A DNA stretch of 64,000 bases, from assembly GCF_963678635.1 (NCBI RefSeq), contig NC_087062.1, forward strand, positions 24,324,177-24,388,176, in the 5' to 3' direction. The position numbers and the translations under genes were made by a program. Shown in pieces: positions 42,573 through 57,500 of this stretch. Origin of the DNA: Symsagittifera roscoffensis. Its lineage: Eukaryota > Xenacoelomorpha > Acoela > Convolutidae. The notes under the pieces were generated by a model, which was not told the origin of the DNA, did no database searches, and worked only from the letters and a program-made list of their open reading frames with translations. The stretch's first letter is position 1. Every line of letters begins with the position of its first letter.

Positions 42573-43090
42573 GATTGTCTAAAGTCAAAAACGAGGGAAA
42601 ACAGGCCAAAGGACAAGGCGGAAGAGCAAAGCGGACGAGCGAAGCGGACACGCACAGTGGGAGATGGTTGCTACGGAGCAGCTGCTGGCATCGCAGGTCA
42701 GCAACGAGGGGATCGGCGAGCCGCCGGTTCTAACCGGACGAGACGAAGAGATCCAAACGAGGAGCGTAGTAGCAAAAACAACGGAGAGGAAAGGAAAGAC
42801 GAAGGCGGGATGACCACGCAAGCGGAGAGTGTCGTATTCAAGCCAGGGCTCGAAGAATCAGGTTGAGACCAGCTCGAGAAAATTCTCAAAAAAGATGTTA
42901 GTATCGAAAATTGAGGCGGTGATGTTTGACAATATCACTGAGGGGCCGCAAAAAGAAGGAGACGATGCGAAGGATATCAAAAGTGGGGCATAAGAGTGTA
43001 TATAAGAAACAGGATGTGCCGTCAAAAAGAAAGCTAAAAGGAAGAGCCAACTTCAACATTTTTGAGCCCACGGAGAAGGTAGGCCAGCCA
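42573..43090 (+). pseudogene. 3' part of the gypsy remnant, right of the BEL insertion
   Basis: GC-rich, purine-rich plus-strand sequence that continues the gypsy remnant interrupted at 33046. Short Lys/Arg/Glu-rich open stretches exist (42663-42829), with stops between. I cannot name a domain. The change to AT-rich DNA near 43100 is the likely edge of the old element. Confidence 0.4.
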
Positions 43091-43099
43091 GTCTAAAAT

Positions 43100-45189
43100 T
43101 CAATATAGTTTATTCAACACTGAATTTTTATTATGCATTTCAATTTACTGTTTAAGAGGGAATGTCTTAAGGTATAAAGCTTAAATTAGTTTTTTCAGTT
43201 CATTTTGGTGTTGACCTGCGTGCCTTTGATGCTTGCTAATTGGTACCAGTCAACAGCAACATCTACTGTCTTGAGGTGCTAAAAAAGTTGAGTGAGTAAT
43301 TTATTTGATGTGGATTTGTTTATTACAAACAGTACCTTCAAGTAGCCCTCACTTTAGTGCTCAAAATTTACTTGTTAAATTACATCTTTATCTTAGTTAT
43401 GAGTTCATGCAAACAATAGTTTGGATAAACTTCTTTCAAATTTAGAGAGTGGTTGTTTGCACCTTAGAAATTGAAAAATTGTAGTAAAAAATGTGTTACA
43501 TAAGCCAAAAATCAAATCCCGTGTTTTTCGGTTACTATAGTAAAAAAATGAATTTAAATTTAATTTTTTCAACTCTACAAAAAATCTTTCAAACTTTCAA
43601 GAAACTCGAAGCCAAATGCGAATGCCACAGAGTGCCCCAGAGAGATCTCCTGTTTTCCAGAAAGTCTTGTTAAAGTTGACTTATAGCAATTTGAAAAAAA
43701 ATCATTTTCCTAAGCCAGTTTATGAGCTGACTTCTAAAATCGTAAATACTCTACTCTGCATCCAAGAAACTTGTATTTTTTTTTCAAATGCCTCCTGTTT
43801 TCCTAGTTTTAACCTCACATAAGCAATGTTTAAAAAATGACAAAAACAAAGAACTGTAATTTCAAGTTTTGTTTTTACTTATGAATAAAAAGCATTTAAA
43901 AGAGAATTAGCATGGCAAAATTTGTCATTACCCAATCAAAATCAACACAGATAAACTATAATTTCATAAACCGTTGATTCGCATTTTGTCTGAAGTTTGA
44001 AACCAATTGCCACCAGAGCTGCAGATACTCGAAATTCTTGAAAGAATCATTATATCGCTTCACTTTTGATATATTTTGCTTTTCGTGTTCGGAACCAAGA
44101 AGGAAACAGAGAGCCATTGTTGAGAGGAAATCTCAAATCTGTCAAATTATTCCAAAAAAAAAGAAAAAAGTATTTCTGCATTCGAGGTATTTTCGTGAGA
44201 AAAAATCTCAAACCTGTCAAATTGCTTTAAGAAATAAGTTTTTATTTGCTCATGAAAGATTTTTCTGCATTCCAAACGCAGAATCTTTAGTTACCTAGTA
44301 ATCGAACGGTTTTGAAATATTAACATGCATTTGATTTAGTGTCTTTAAAAAGATTTCAATTAGCATCCGATTTTCGATAATTATACAACATCATTCCGTT
44401 ATTGGCGTATCTTTATGCAAATTCTTTGGTCCTGTCTTTGATTCTATGTCATGGATTCAGAAGTTTTTCATATGATTTAATGATGTTGATTTAAATATAG
44501 ATTTTTTTTTCAAATTTGATCGACATTCAAATGAATGAATTTGAACCATAAAATTTAAAAATACCGGTGGATCCTGAGCAAAGATGGCTGTTTTTTATCA
44601 AGCTTACCTTTTAGAATCAATTAGTTGCATCCCTTGGCCCCTATGAGCTCAAGGTCAATACTGATAAGCTGTGTTTAAATCTCCCCGAAATATCATTGAG
44701 ATTTCTCTCAGTGGAAATATTCTTTCCTTGGTCTCAAAATTATCAGATTAAATTTTTATTTGATTGATAATGACGAGCATTCATAGCATTCATGCAACAC
44801 AATATAGAAAGAAAGTTATCAAACTGCTCATTAAATAAATTTCAGAAACCATTACCGGAAATGAAATATAAATTTATTACCATATTTTTTTTTTACAAAT
44901 TAAACAAACTAAAGTAAGAATCGAATTTTAATCAAAAACCAATTTAATTTCAACACAACTAAATGAATTAGCTTTCAAGCAATGGATTGGTTTTTTGTTC
45001 GTAATTTAGAAATAAAACTATTCTTGAAGAAAATTGCACATAGCAATCAATTGCCCCAGGAAAGCACGACGGAACCTCTGAAGTTCACAAATTAGTTCAT
45101 AATTCACAAAGTTTGTCTTCGTAAAGATAAAAGAGAAAAATTGGATCACGACTAAGTTGATTTGATCACGCGATTCGACTAATCTCTTC
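43100..45189. other. Intergenic / 3' flank of the PKG gene
   Basis: AT-rich with no supported gene. For the minus-strand PKG transcript, the AATAAA at 44873-44878 is the nearest clear polyadenylation signal after the stop codon, ~310 bp away. A short internal duplication (AAATCTCAAA-CTGTCAAATT) lies at ~44125-44225. Confidence 0.4.
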
Positions 45190-45285
45190 CTAGAAGTGTT
45201 CATCCCATCCTGACAGTTCGTCTTCGACCACCTCTTGGTCAATCTGGAGGAAGTCAAAATTGGTACTGTCCATGGCATTTTTAAC
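45190..45285 (-). CDS. PKG exon g (C-terminus)
   Basis: Acceptor TCTGTGTTTAG; 31 codons then TAG. Encodes [10 protein letters not shown] and [10 protein letters not shown], the conserved PKG tail. A 6.6 kb intron separates it from exon f. Confidence 0.93.
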   Translation of the reverse strand, partial: VKNAMDSTNFDFLQIDQEVVEDELSGWDEHF

Positions 45286-48200
45286 CTAAACACAGAAACA
45301 GCCAGTCGAAGTTGATGCAAGGTTTATCAAGTCAAAGAAACTTTTGCTTTCGGAGAGCGTTCTTTAGTGCCAACTGGAGAATTAATTTCTTCATTGAATG
45401 CAAGCTAACAGACAATTTATTGGTATATGTAAAAAAGAACATTGAAAAAGTCTATCAGCGAGCATAAACTAGAAAGGAAACATTACAGGCTATATTCAAG
45501 AGATCGCAATATTAGATCAGAAACAAACAAAAAAGTTCTCTTCTCAAACTTTACTGATAAACAACATAAAATGAGATTTTTTAGCGACTATTGGTGCCTT
45601 AGTGCATTTCTTCATTGCTGTCATCAAATCGATCAAACAAACAAAAACTTACAACATATCTTCAATGATTTCAATGTTTTTGTTTGATTGAGTTCAATTC
45701 TCTCAAAAATTTGGTAAAATACCTCAAAAACTATGCACTTTTGGTTTATAGCGGTGAAACACACATCAAAGTCTTCTTACTGCAGGGTGCCAAAAATGTC
45801 CGGAAACTTTTTTCGAGGTTTTTTGAAGCATATCACTCAAAACTTAAAAAACAAAATACAAACTGTGATATCTCAAAAGAAAAATCAAATTTTGAGTGGT
45901 TCAATTCTTACACAAGACTCGTGTAAGCTGGAAAGAGGAACGTATTAATCATTAAAAAAAGCGAAGCAGACCTGTGTTTCGCATAATATAACTCTACCAT
46001 AACTTATGCACAAAAACAAGTGATTAATTTTGGGCAAAACTCTCACATTATAAAGCATCAAATCAGTTTCACTTGAAACTTTTAATAGTAAAATACCTCT
46101 TTTTCCAATGTCACAATGAGTGTCACTTTTTTGTTCAGACAAAACGGTTTGCTGCTTAGTATTTTATTAAACCTTCTAGTTTTGTATGAAATTTTTGAAA
46201 TTTAGAACTCACATCATTTAAAAAATTTGTTGAAATAAAGCCGTTCAATTCAAAATTCAAACCCTCTACTCAAATATTAAAATGAGTAATTTCTTAAAAC
46301 GTGAAATTTACTCCGTTTATTAGAAGTTAGACAGAGTATTTTTTCTCAACGAAAAAATTGTTTGTTTTTCGTTTAAACGAAATAAAAATGAAAGATTGTG
46401 AGCAATACTAGAGGTATTATAGGAGAACTTTTTGAAAAGTAAAAAAAACTTAAGCTGAAAATGTTGAGTTTTGGCTGAATACGCATTTTTTGCGGTCAGG
46501 TCGCTTTTTTCTTAAAAGTTTGTAACATCATATGTACAAAAAATTTTGCATGCCGAGCGAGTGGCGGGGGAACATTTTTTGGCTCTTTTTTACTGCAGCT
46601 ATTTCTGGCTGACGAACCCTAAAATATTATCAACAGGACCTTTGTCGTAAAAATGTACTAATTCTGAGGGAGGAACGTGCGCCAAAAAAAAAACAACTTT
46701 CTGATGAAAACCTTTTAGTTTTTTTTCTATATGGTGAATTTAGGGTGTCGATAGAGCTCAAAAAACTTGAAACAGCTGACCTAAAGAGAAGTCTTCCTCG
46801 ACCAGTTTTTGTTAAAAAGAGTTGTCTTGACCATTAAGCCCCCTCCCCCGTCAAAAAATTCCTGCCCAGGCATTTGCTATAAGCTATTATTCAGTTCGAC
46901 ACATTGAGAAACAACGTGTTATATGAAAAACGGTGCATGTTGGAAAAACATGATGTTTTTGTAGTTTTATGTCTATATATCTAGAGGATCTATATGGACT
47001 TGAAATTTCTAATGAATTTCTACAGATATTTTGAACAAATAATTTGAGGCATCGAAGAGCTTCATAAAAATCTGTATGGGAGATGTGTCTGTCTCTGACA
47101 TTAGAGATAAAGACTGCAGTTTGACATCAAACAATCATGGTAAAAAAAAACACTGTTGTTTGATGTTTTTGACGTATTAATTCAAAAGATTCAGACAAAT
47201 AGTATTGGCGCCACAGCCCTCATCAAAAAAGTTGTATAAGAATCAGATGATTAACCTTTTATTTGACGACATTTCACCAACACAACTTCAAAAAGAGATA
47301 AGGAAACAATATAAATTATATGACGATATCATCAATTGCTTTTTTTCAATCTTCTCTTTTTAGGAAATTTTATTCTTGCCGCCTCTTTTGATATCTTCCA
47401 TCAATTTTGAACTACGTCATTTTTATGCAAAAATATGGGCTCAACAACGAGATAAACTACTTTTCCCGCTATCATTTTTAAATGCCGCGTGAATAAACAA
47501 TTTTACCAATTATTCTTTGTTTTTTTTTCAATGCCCTTTCATTCTGGTCAATAAATGGTTTCAACAAAAAGGTGCATGAACAAATTTTTTTTAACGCTCG
47601 ATGCTGTATCACCGCTATTTCAAAACATTTGTCTGCTAGTATTTTTGGGACCGAGAACTAAAAGAAGATGTCGCAAAAAAGTACCAAAAGGAGTAATTTT
47701 TGAAGAAAAAAAAACAGCAACCAGAATTAAGATGTCAGCAACGCTACTGGTCCAAGGAAATAGACTTTTAAAGGGAGATTTTGTTGGCATTTTTTCGTTA
47801 CATATTGTCAGGCCCAGATCCAGTTTTTTCTCAGAAGTGAAATCTCCCCCATTGGAATTCCCGTTCAACCCCTCAAAATTACCGTTTTGTTGCGCCAAAC
47901 GCGCTTTTAAAAGACATAAATAGTTAGTCAGCCAGAAATTGATATCGTAGAATAGTATAACAAAAAATGAAACAAAATTAAGTCAAATACAGCAACTAAG
48001 CAGATCAAAATACGCCGCAATTGTAAATCAACCAGTCGTTTAGATTTATCTAGAAACTAATTATTTTTTAATGTTAGACTAGACTGATCGTATCAGGGCG
48101 AATTCCTTAATGTCCCGACTGCCTTTTAAGGTCCATGGAGCAGTAATAGCATGAGACACTTAAATGTAAAAAACAGAAAACGAATTTTTTAAATAATTGA

Positions 48201-51200
48201 GATTTTTTGTTAAAATCATCCCCCACACGCCATGTAAATTACAAAGTGACAGGTTTTGCTTCTAGTAACAAATCAATAGGAAAAAACTTCTTTGAACCAA
48301 TTTGGAACGATTTCTAACACGGGTTAAATCTCCGCTTATACGTTAATAGCGTGAAAAATATCGCACATTAATTGTCTCGAATTGGCTAAAATGGTAATCG
48401 TTAAATCCTCGTAAGTTTCCGAAAAATAATCACAGATAAAATATTTTTTCAAATTTAAGCTCAAGGCAACAATACCTTTTGAATGATCTTTTAAACTCCA
48501 TCAAAAAGTGCTAGTGAAAAAGTCGAAGTTTGTCTGAAGAAACAAAAACCACCCCGAGCACGTTATTTTCGTTAAAAAATCGGAACAAAAAGAAATAGAC
48601 CATTTCTCACAGAAAACTTCAAAAATTAGATTAGCACATCATTGTAAATTTTTTTTTCAGCAGAGAAGTTTATTATTTTTGTTACAAAACGTTTTTTCAA
48701 GGGATCGAACAAGCTTTCACAAGATAGATTTGTTAAGTATTTGGGATTTCAAAATAAATAGTTGATGCCAGAAAATTAAATTGCATTTTGTTGAATGTGC
48801 CATTGTTCAAGTATTTCAGCTTAAAAGTATCAATTTTTAATATTTTGGTTTTTTAGTGTCAAATTGTGTCAACCGTGAAATTTTTTGGCTGACTTTAGAG
48901 CAAACAGTTTGAAAAAAAATGAGGAAATTAGTTTTGCCACTAAAATCACACATTTACTTAAACGTTTTAAGCAATTAGTTCCTGATATTTGAAATTGAGA
49001 CAGTTTTTTTACACGATGCCAAAAAACAACAAAGACTTACAACAAAACGATAAAAAAACGACACAACAGGCTATCTTTTTTCCGACTTTGCTAAAAACAA
49101 CAAAAAATTAACGAGTTTTTGAGAAATTTTGCAACTGGAAGCTATGGAAGCCCCATTCTTAACGTTAAAAATTTTCAAAGCAGTTGTTCTAAAAATCATG
49201 AGGGTTTCGAAACCGTCTAATTATTATGATGCAGGCGTACAAAGTTTCCAGAGTAGTTATAACGAGTACCGTAGTGATGAGATAACAGGGCTCAGAAATC
49301 ATTTCAAACAAATTTAAGGCAAGCTGAACATACAAACATCATAATTATGAGACAAATATTTACAATTTTGTGATTGAGATAGGAAAAATAACTTTTGCTT
49401 GTTTCTGAAAATTTTTCAATTGATTTCTCAAAGCTACTTCAGGCACTTTGCACGTTAAACGATTGACCAAACGTTTAAAATTTTAATCCGACATGAGTGT
49501 AATTGTCTTCTTAATATCTCTCGAATTTTTTTTTGAAAAAATTTGATCAAGTCAACGTTATTCTGTTTAAGCCACTGAACGTTTTCGCGAGAAGCCCTTT
49601 CATTTTCAAAGTTCCAGTCTTTCAAAAAAAATCGTTCTTAACTTTTTGTGCCTTTATTCCATTTGAGTCTATAGTTTTCTAATTAACCGTGAAGAAACTT
49701 TTTCGGGCAACAAAATCTATGGCAAAAAAACATGGATAGCTGGTAGGTGTACAAGTAGCACAGAAAGTTCCGACGACAATAACAACTGTTTTTGTTCGTG
49801 AGGTGATGGAAGAAGATTCTCAAGGAAAACCTTATTTTTAGACAGATGATTCAACAGAAAAAGTAAAGTCGGTAAATTCGACAAGTTTTCTTCGAAACAT
49901 TAACAGAAAATGTCTTAAAAAGATGGATGAAGGTGCTGAAAATAGTTAAATGACGGCACTATTAATTTCACTGAAGTAAAATTAATTTTTTTAAAATCAC
50001 CTTCAATTAAAAAATATGAATAATATACCTATTATATGACGTGCTTTCACGCTGCTTCAAAAAAGACCAAAATTGTTTCAAAAACAGACCTAAAAATTGA
50101 AAAATTCAGGTATAAAACATAGACAATTATGTGAGTTTTAGTCACTTTTCGAAACAGTTTCGGTCTATTTTCGAAGCAGCGTGAAAAAACGTCTTGTGAT
50201 AAGTATATTAGTCATATTATTTGGATTCAAGGTGAGCTATAAAAGTTTATTTTTACTCCAGTGAAGTTAGCAGTGCCCTAAATTAACTACTTTCAGCACC
50301 TTCTTCCGTTTTTTTAAGACATTTTTTTTCGAAGAAAACTTGTCGAATATACCTATTTTTGAATTAAAACTTTAAAAGTTTTATAATAAATTCATTGACT
50401 GAAACCTGAAAATACCTCTTGTCGAATTAAAGTAATTTGACGAATATACGTATTATATGATGTGCTTTCACGTTGCGAGGAAAATAGGCCAAAACTGTTT
50501 CGAAATAGACTGAAACTTTAAAAATTCAGGTCAGTTTTTCAAGACACTCATTACATCGCTCGAATCAAGACTGAAAAGGCTATCACTCGATCCATTTCAA
50601 TGAACATAAGGAAACAAAAAAAATGATTCAATTTTGAAAAAAGCTTCAACTGTGAAATTTTAAAGTGAAAAAAGTATAACATTTTTTTCTTTGTGTTTCA
50701 AGACAAAATTGTAAAAAATCTGTCACAACCCATTTCAAGAACCACAAAGAAACTGAAAAAAACTGATTTCTTTTTGAAAAAAGCTTCAATTTTTGAATTT
50801 CAAAGTAACAACGTATAGCATTTTTTTCTTTGTGTTTCAAGACAAAATTGTGATTAAAATTTACTCAATTTGAAAAAACAAACTGGATCAATAGGTCAGT
50901 ATTAGAGCTTTTCCCTAACTTTTCTTGAAAAAAAATAAACAAGAAATCAACACGACCTACATAAGAGTCTTTATTACGTTCCTCGACATTTAAAATTATA
51001 TGACTTCAATGCGGCTTAAATTTCAATACGAATTTATTACCGATACATTTTTAATAAAATGAAGTCAGTTTGACAAAACTGGATCAGTCAGTTTTGACTT
51101 TGCTGGGAAGCCTAAAACTTAAAATCTATTTTTGAAACTAGAAGTTGTTCATCCTGTTTGAGCCAATTCCACGTTTGCATTTAGAAATTGCAATTTAGCC

Positions 51201-51499
51201 AACTTTTCGCAGATGAATGCATTAATATGTATGAATGCCCATCTGTATTTATTAGAGTATTTTATTGTCCTGAAAAAAATGAACGAAAAAAGTTCACTAA
51301 GACTACATCCAGTGACTCTAAAAAAAAATTTAAAACACACACGAAGACAAAAATTTCACCCCAATTTCATTGGTCAGAGAAACAATTTAAAGTCAGATAC
51401 CAAATATCTATATTTGCTTTAAAGGTCGATTAAAGAAAATTCTCTCAAAAAAGCTTCACGCAATATTGAACAACACTTATGGGCAGTAGCGGAGTTTTT

Positions 51500-51530
<31 letters not shown>

Positions 51531-54500
51531 GGTGCAATCGCGTTTGTTTTGGGAATCGACTTCCTGGCTACTTAAAGACTCAAAGTCGTAGAAATTTTGG
51601 TGTTAAAATAGGGTATTTATAGTAATTTGGAAGAGTTCGGAAAATCAATTGGGTCGACCTAAAAAAAGGTCGACGAAATGTTCGAAAAGTTTTTGAAAGT
51701 TCCCCCCTCGAGAAAAACCTAAATCCGCCCCTGTTCATTGGTGCGAATGTATTTTGCAACACCTCAACCTGCGTAAAAGGTTGGAAGTCAAAAATTGAAA
51801 CAGGGTTTTTCCCGTTTTGATTCCCAAATGCAATGCGATCAGATAGCTTCACATTTATAAGAATAGAAGAAAGGTTTATGCACAAATTCAGTCAGGTTTA
51901 TTGAAGTCTAACCTTTATTTTAAATGGTGAATTCATAGTGCGATGACTTAATCCGTTCCAGTCGAAGCTCTCGAACCACTTGTGTTTCTTGATGTCTAAA
52001 ATGCCGTTCTTTTGATATCCTAGTCGCTCTGAGGGGTTGGTCTTGCAACATTTTCTCAAGAAGTTGACTGAGTTCTTGTGCATGCGTTTTGTAGGTAGGT
52101 CTAGCACGTCAACCCCTTTGAGGATCATAGAGTATGTCTTCATAGCATCTCCTCCGGTGAAAGGCGGGCTGAACAAAAGTAACTTATCTATCCTGCTATA
52201 ATTACTAAGATATATTTCTAAGGAATCCTTTCATTTTGACAAATATCCTATTTAGAAAGAGCATTTTCATTACTAGGCTGATGTGAACAAATCCTTTCGA
52301 CAGCAAAAAGCAGATAAAAATATATTCTTACTTCCCGTGCAGGAAATAATTAACAAAAAGCGGGAAAAAATGGATGTGTTGGGTTATTGGTAACCAACTG
52401 ATGAAAAAGAGGTCAGCCTAATTCAGTAGGTCATTTGTATCTTGTCTTTGTCTTTGAATAAACTGAATTATTAGCACGTCAAAAACGCGAATTTAAATAT
52501 AGCCAACAGAAGGCTGTAAAAGTGGAAAAGAACAAGAAAACCGAAAAAACGGATTGAAACTTTTGGAACATTTTTCAACTTGAAAAGTTTCGAAGAAAAA
52601 GTATACCAGGATAAAACCAGGATTGAGTTCTCAGATCAATTTTTTAATGATAGCTGTTTGATGAAACTAACCCATTTTAAACCAACTGGTTTTTTTTTAG
52701 AGCGAGAAGGGATTGCATGAGGTAATGAGCCATTTAAGTCAAGTATTCAAGTATTAGTAGATAAAACATTAAATAATTCAGAAAATTTAGATTCGAAGTT
52801 CAGTGTGAAAATTTAAGTCTGAAAAATAAATCTGAAAAACCACTGAAAAAACGGGAAAACCGACTGACCGTGATTTCTTTTTATGGGCGCGTTCGGCCCC
52901 AATATATTTCATATTTTAGTCAATGTTATATTTTTCATATTTTAGTCAAATGTTTCCAAAATGTGCTCAAAAATGTTCCATTTTTTTGCCCGTGTCAACA
53001 GAGGTTTGCCTGCAGCGCAAAAAAATTTAACAGGGCTCGAAAACTCAATTGGGTTGACCAAAAAAACTTTTTGAAATTACTTACTGAGAAAATTCTGGTT
53101 AAGTATAATACAGAGCCCAAATTTGCCTCAGTTTCATTGGTTAGAGTAGAAAAAAAATTACGTCTTCTGTTGAAAAAAAAACAGTTGAAAGCCATTAGAC
53201 CATCCTTGAGATTTGTCTTACATGCCGTTGAGCAGTTCGTATACCAGTATTCCGAGTGCCCAGTAGTCGGCTGCGAAGTCGTGTCCTTTGTTGAGGATAA
53301 TCTCGGGCGCAGTGTACTCGGGGGTTCCACAGAAAGTCCATGTTTTAGAGTGGGGGCCGATCTTCTTTGCAAAACCAAAGTCACACTGCAAGGAAAAAGT
53401 TATAACAATTAATCAAAACTGACTGTTGTAGAACAACATAATTCAATTCAATTTCATGGCTTTTTCAAATGAAAACTTTGTTTCCAGCTTAAATAAATTG
53501 CATTTTTTGCAGAGAATGATCAATCTCTACCGGAAGATTTGAAAGACTTGCATAAATTTTTCCCCATTGTCTACAAATTTTTTAAAATAGTTTTAGAGAA
53601 AAACACATATCAGTAACAACACTCGCGGTTTTTGAAAGAAAAAAAAAGGTCATACCATTTTGACGTATCCGTTGCTCGACAGCAAAAGATTCTCTGGTTT
53701 CAAATCTCTGTAGATAATGCCTCTGGCATGTAGATACTCGAATGCCAGAACCACACACGCCACCGAGAACTTGGCGCAATTGTCGGGCAGGTACAATCTG
53801 AAAAGAATAAAGCTCAGCCAACTTCTCATGTTCATCACGCGGCGGCATCAATTGAAGAAACTAACCGAAACACCTCCAAATTCCTTATTTTCTTCAATAA
53901 AAAACATGTTATTTAGTTAAGTTCGTTTTTTCATTATCAACCATTTTAATATTTTTTTTCGGGACTATTTCTGATAACATTTTTGACGATTTTTTTTATT
54001 ATCCTATTTTACATCTCTATGTGCTGGTATCAAAATCGGAAAGACATTTTATCTGCAATTGTTTTTCAATAAATTTGTCGATTTAAAATTTGTCATATTG
54101 GACAAATTATGTGGCATTTTAACGCCGTATTGCCTAAAAGTTAGAATAAATTTGAAACTGTAAATTTTTGAAGGTGTTTTTGGGCGAAAAAAATAGTTTT
54201 GACTTTCATATCAGAAAACTAATTGAAAAGATTTAAAACTATAAAGAAACATTTGATAACTTCCACAAGGTTCAATTTGTAGAGATTGAAAATTACTATA
54301 TTGAGAAACTAGCGTGCACTTCAGAAGCAGTTATGACGCATCAAAGGCATAAAAATTAATTGAATAAGGGCGGATTTGGGGGGGGGGGGACGCCTCCCCT
54401 CCCTCAGGGATTCGACCCCCTGCCGACCCAAAGGGTCCCCCCATTGCACTATTTTGAGATATCCGCGCATAGTTTTCATAGATGGGTCATAAAAATCGTT

Positions 54501-57500
54501 TATATTGGTTAAGTTTTTTGCCGATATAATCTATTAAAATCCATTATTTTCCATGAAATTCCAGTGCGGGTTACCTGAATTAATTTTTAATTGCTTCAGT
54601 ATTGGATCAATTTTTGTTGTTTTCATAAACCTATTCTAAATAGTCCAAAAGGTTCATCCGAATTCCAAAATATACCCTTCTTTTCTTATCCTCAAAACAC
54701 CAATATACTTAATCAGTTCATGCACTAATAGCATTAATATATGGTGAACATAAGACGGAAATCAGCTTCATTCCTTTTAAATTATCCCCGAATGATTTAT
54801 AACTTGTTTAACGAAGCATGACATGTCATAAAAAGGAATCAGCAACCGTAAAATTAAGTACAAGGTTTATAAATTGTCCAACATTTACCTCCTGTTACAA
54901 AAAAAAAACATCTCAGTAAAAAGCAGAAATAAGAACGTATTTTTGTGTTTGTTTTACCATTCTCTCATTTCTAGTTTTTACTAGCTTAAATTTTCACTAT
55001 GCTGGAACTATAATAAATAAACGTCAACCTGAAAAGTTTGTAGACTTTTCATTTTAGACAACTTCAATTTCTAATTTTTACGAGGGGCGGGAAATTGAAT
55101 GAGAGTCTTTTTAATGTTTCTGTCAGAACATCGGCGCCTTCAGAATAAACAAAATTAAAACGAGCAGAAACTCCCTCGAGATCATTTCCTGTCAAACTTC
55201 CCAACAAATTGCCTTTTTGAGTGCGTCTAGCAGCTATGTTGAAACTTGTGCAAAATTCGAATAAGAATCAGAGGTGCATTTTGTTTTCTAGATAGAGCTG
55301 ATTTGGTCAATTCTGTCTGTGATATGTTTTACCTTAAAAAATGTTTGTAAGATGCTCTTCGGCTAATCAGAAAAATAATGAATCTCTTTAAGAAAAGAAA
55401 AATAGTCTTGCAAACGCTTGTTAAGTAAAAGCCCATTAAAAGTTTATGAAATATAAAGCTTATTCAGAAACAAATTTTAATGTTTTTTTTTTTTCAATTT
55501 ACTTATAAGTTGACACCACCAATAGTGATAACAAAACGGATCTAATCCTGTTTTTTTGAGATTTGTTTTCCTTTTTTGTGTTTTTCTGAATTTTTCTGCC
55601 TATTTCTTAGTTTTTGAAAAAGTGGCTAGTGTATCGAAAAACTCTATGCTACATATACACAGTGTTTTGGCCTCTAGTTAACTTTTCTAAGACTGAAAAA
55701 AGGACTGCTCATATATCAAGGCAAAGCCCTGAAAGATCCGACTGCCGCGTAACTAGTCTTAATTAATTTTTCTTTAAAAAATGATAAACTATAAATTTTG
55801 GACTGCCAATATCAATTATACTGTGTGCTAAATTGTGAGCAGAAAAAATATGGCTAATTAATTGGCCTCAATTCAGTTTGGAACGGTAATGGTGCGGGTT
55901 AATTCGACACACATAGATAATTTGCGCATTGAAACTATCAAGTATTAATCGAGCAACCCTAGCTGGATTTAGGCTTTTGGCAAGCACAGATGCTCGGCAA
56001 CCCACCATTCCCGGATCGATCCGCAGGGTCCTCAAGGTATATTTTTGAAATTGGTCAGAATACAAAAAACCACGCCAGGCATATATAGACCTTAGTTTCA
56101 CCAAAAATTGGATTAAAAAATCAGCAAAATACAATCATGACTGCGCGTATATCAGGGCGATGCCCTGGATGTTCCGTCTGCAAGGTAAAACATATTAATT
56201 GTTCTTGTTTACAAAATTGATATATCGAAAAAAAACTCTTTTGGTTGAAGTTTTTCTTCGTTTTATTCTCCGACACGCTACGTAAAATACAAAGGGACAA
56301 AATTACCGTTTTGTAGCAAGAAAAATGACCACGTCATTTTTCTCAATTCAATTTAGAATTATTTAACGCGCCACTCACTCGAGTCATAAAAACTTAATAT
56401 ATCACGCAATAGTTATCAGTAATCGACCAAATTAGCAATTTTCAAACCGTCATAATTTACAAGATTTTTTTTACAAATGACCTCCGAGCAATAATATCTT
56501 GTTCTATGAAATACGATTTAAAAAACGTATATGAAAACAAAATATAAAGGTAAATAAAAATTTCCGTCAAAAACGCTTAATTAAAAATTCGAAAACTGAT
56601 TGAAAAAAACCCCGAGCAAAAATATGAAGTTCTTCTTGAAAGACGAAACAAAAAATATAGATGCAACAGTTTTACAATTGCGAATCTAGGATTTGATATA
56701 AAATTTGGTGGCTTCAGTTAATTAACAATAAAAGAACTTTATAGATAACTGCTTCTCAAAAAACTCTTCTTGTTTTTAAAGAATTTGTTTAATAGATAAT
56801 GCACTACCGGCTACTTGTTTTCCTAAAGATTTTCAATATTTCTCATTTTCATGTTTTCTCCAAAAAGTATTGACTCAGTCTTGGTTTCCCACGCGCTCCC
56901 AGAACAATATTAAGACCTATTTTGAAAAAAATTTTGCTCCCTGGCCAAAGTTTTGAAAAAAAAAAGTAAAAAAACAGTTAAGAAAATTTTTGACCGAATA
57001 GTCGCGTTTTTTGGCGCAAGCTTCCCTCCATTATGAGTATAGTTTAGTTTGGAGCCGAAAGCGCCTTTAGAAAAATTTTAGGGTTGGTTGCCAAAAATGC
57101 ATGTCGTAAAATCATGCCAAAGTGGAGACCCTTTGGTTGGTTAGGGGGTCGAATACCTGAGTGGGGCCGTTTCTATTCGCCATCGTGTTTTACTGTTTGA
57201 ACTATTGTTGAAGCGGTGGTCCAAATGTAATTAAAATTGGCAAATATATTAATTTTTGTTGTAAGACATTTTGGTCATCTTAAAAGTAATATTTTTTTAT
57301 TATTTGGATCTCTTTTACTATTCCCTTTTTCATTCCTAGACACAAACTGTCAGCCATATAGGAGAACTAATTAAACATTTAAGCATATGTGAAAATTGTA
57401 CCTAATAATGATTATCTACCCCTCCCCCCAAGAAAAGGGGAAGATTACTCAAAGAGATCTCATTATTATTCTTTGCAGATGTTCACCTGTGATTCATGTG

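Noticed and set aside
55868-56134. 88-codon minus-strand frame
   Set aside because: Opposite-strand or same-strand PKG motifs are absent, and it borders family C repeats; no support.
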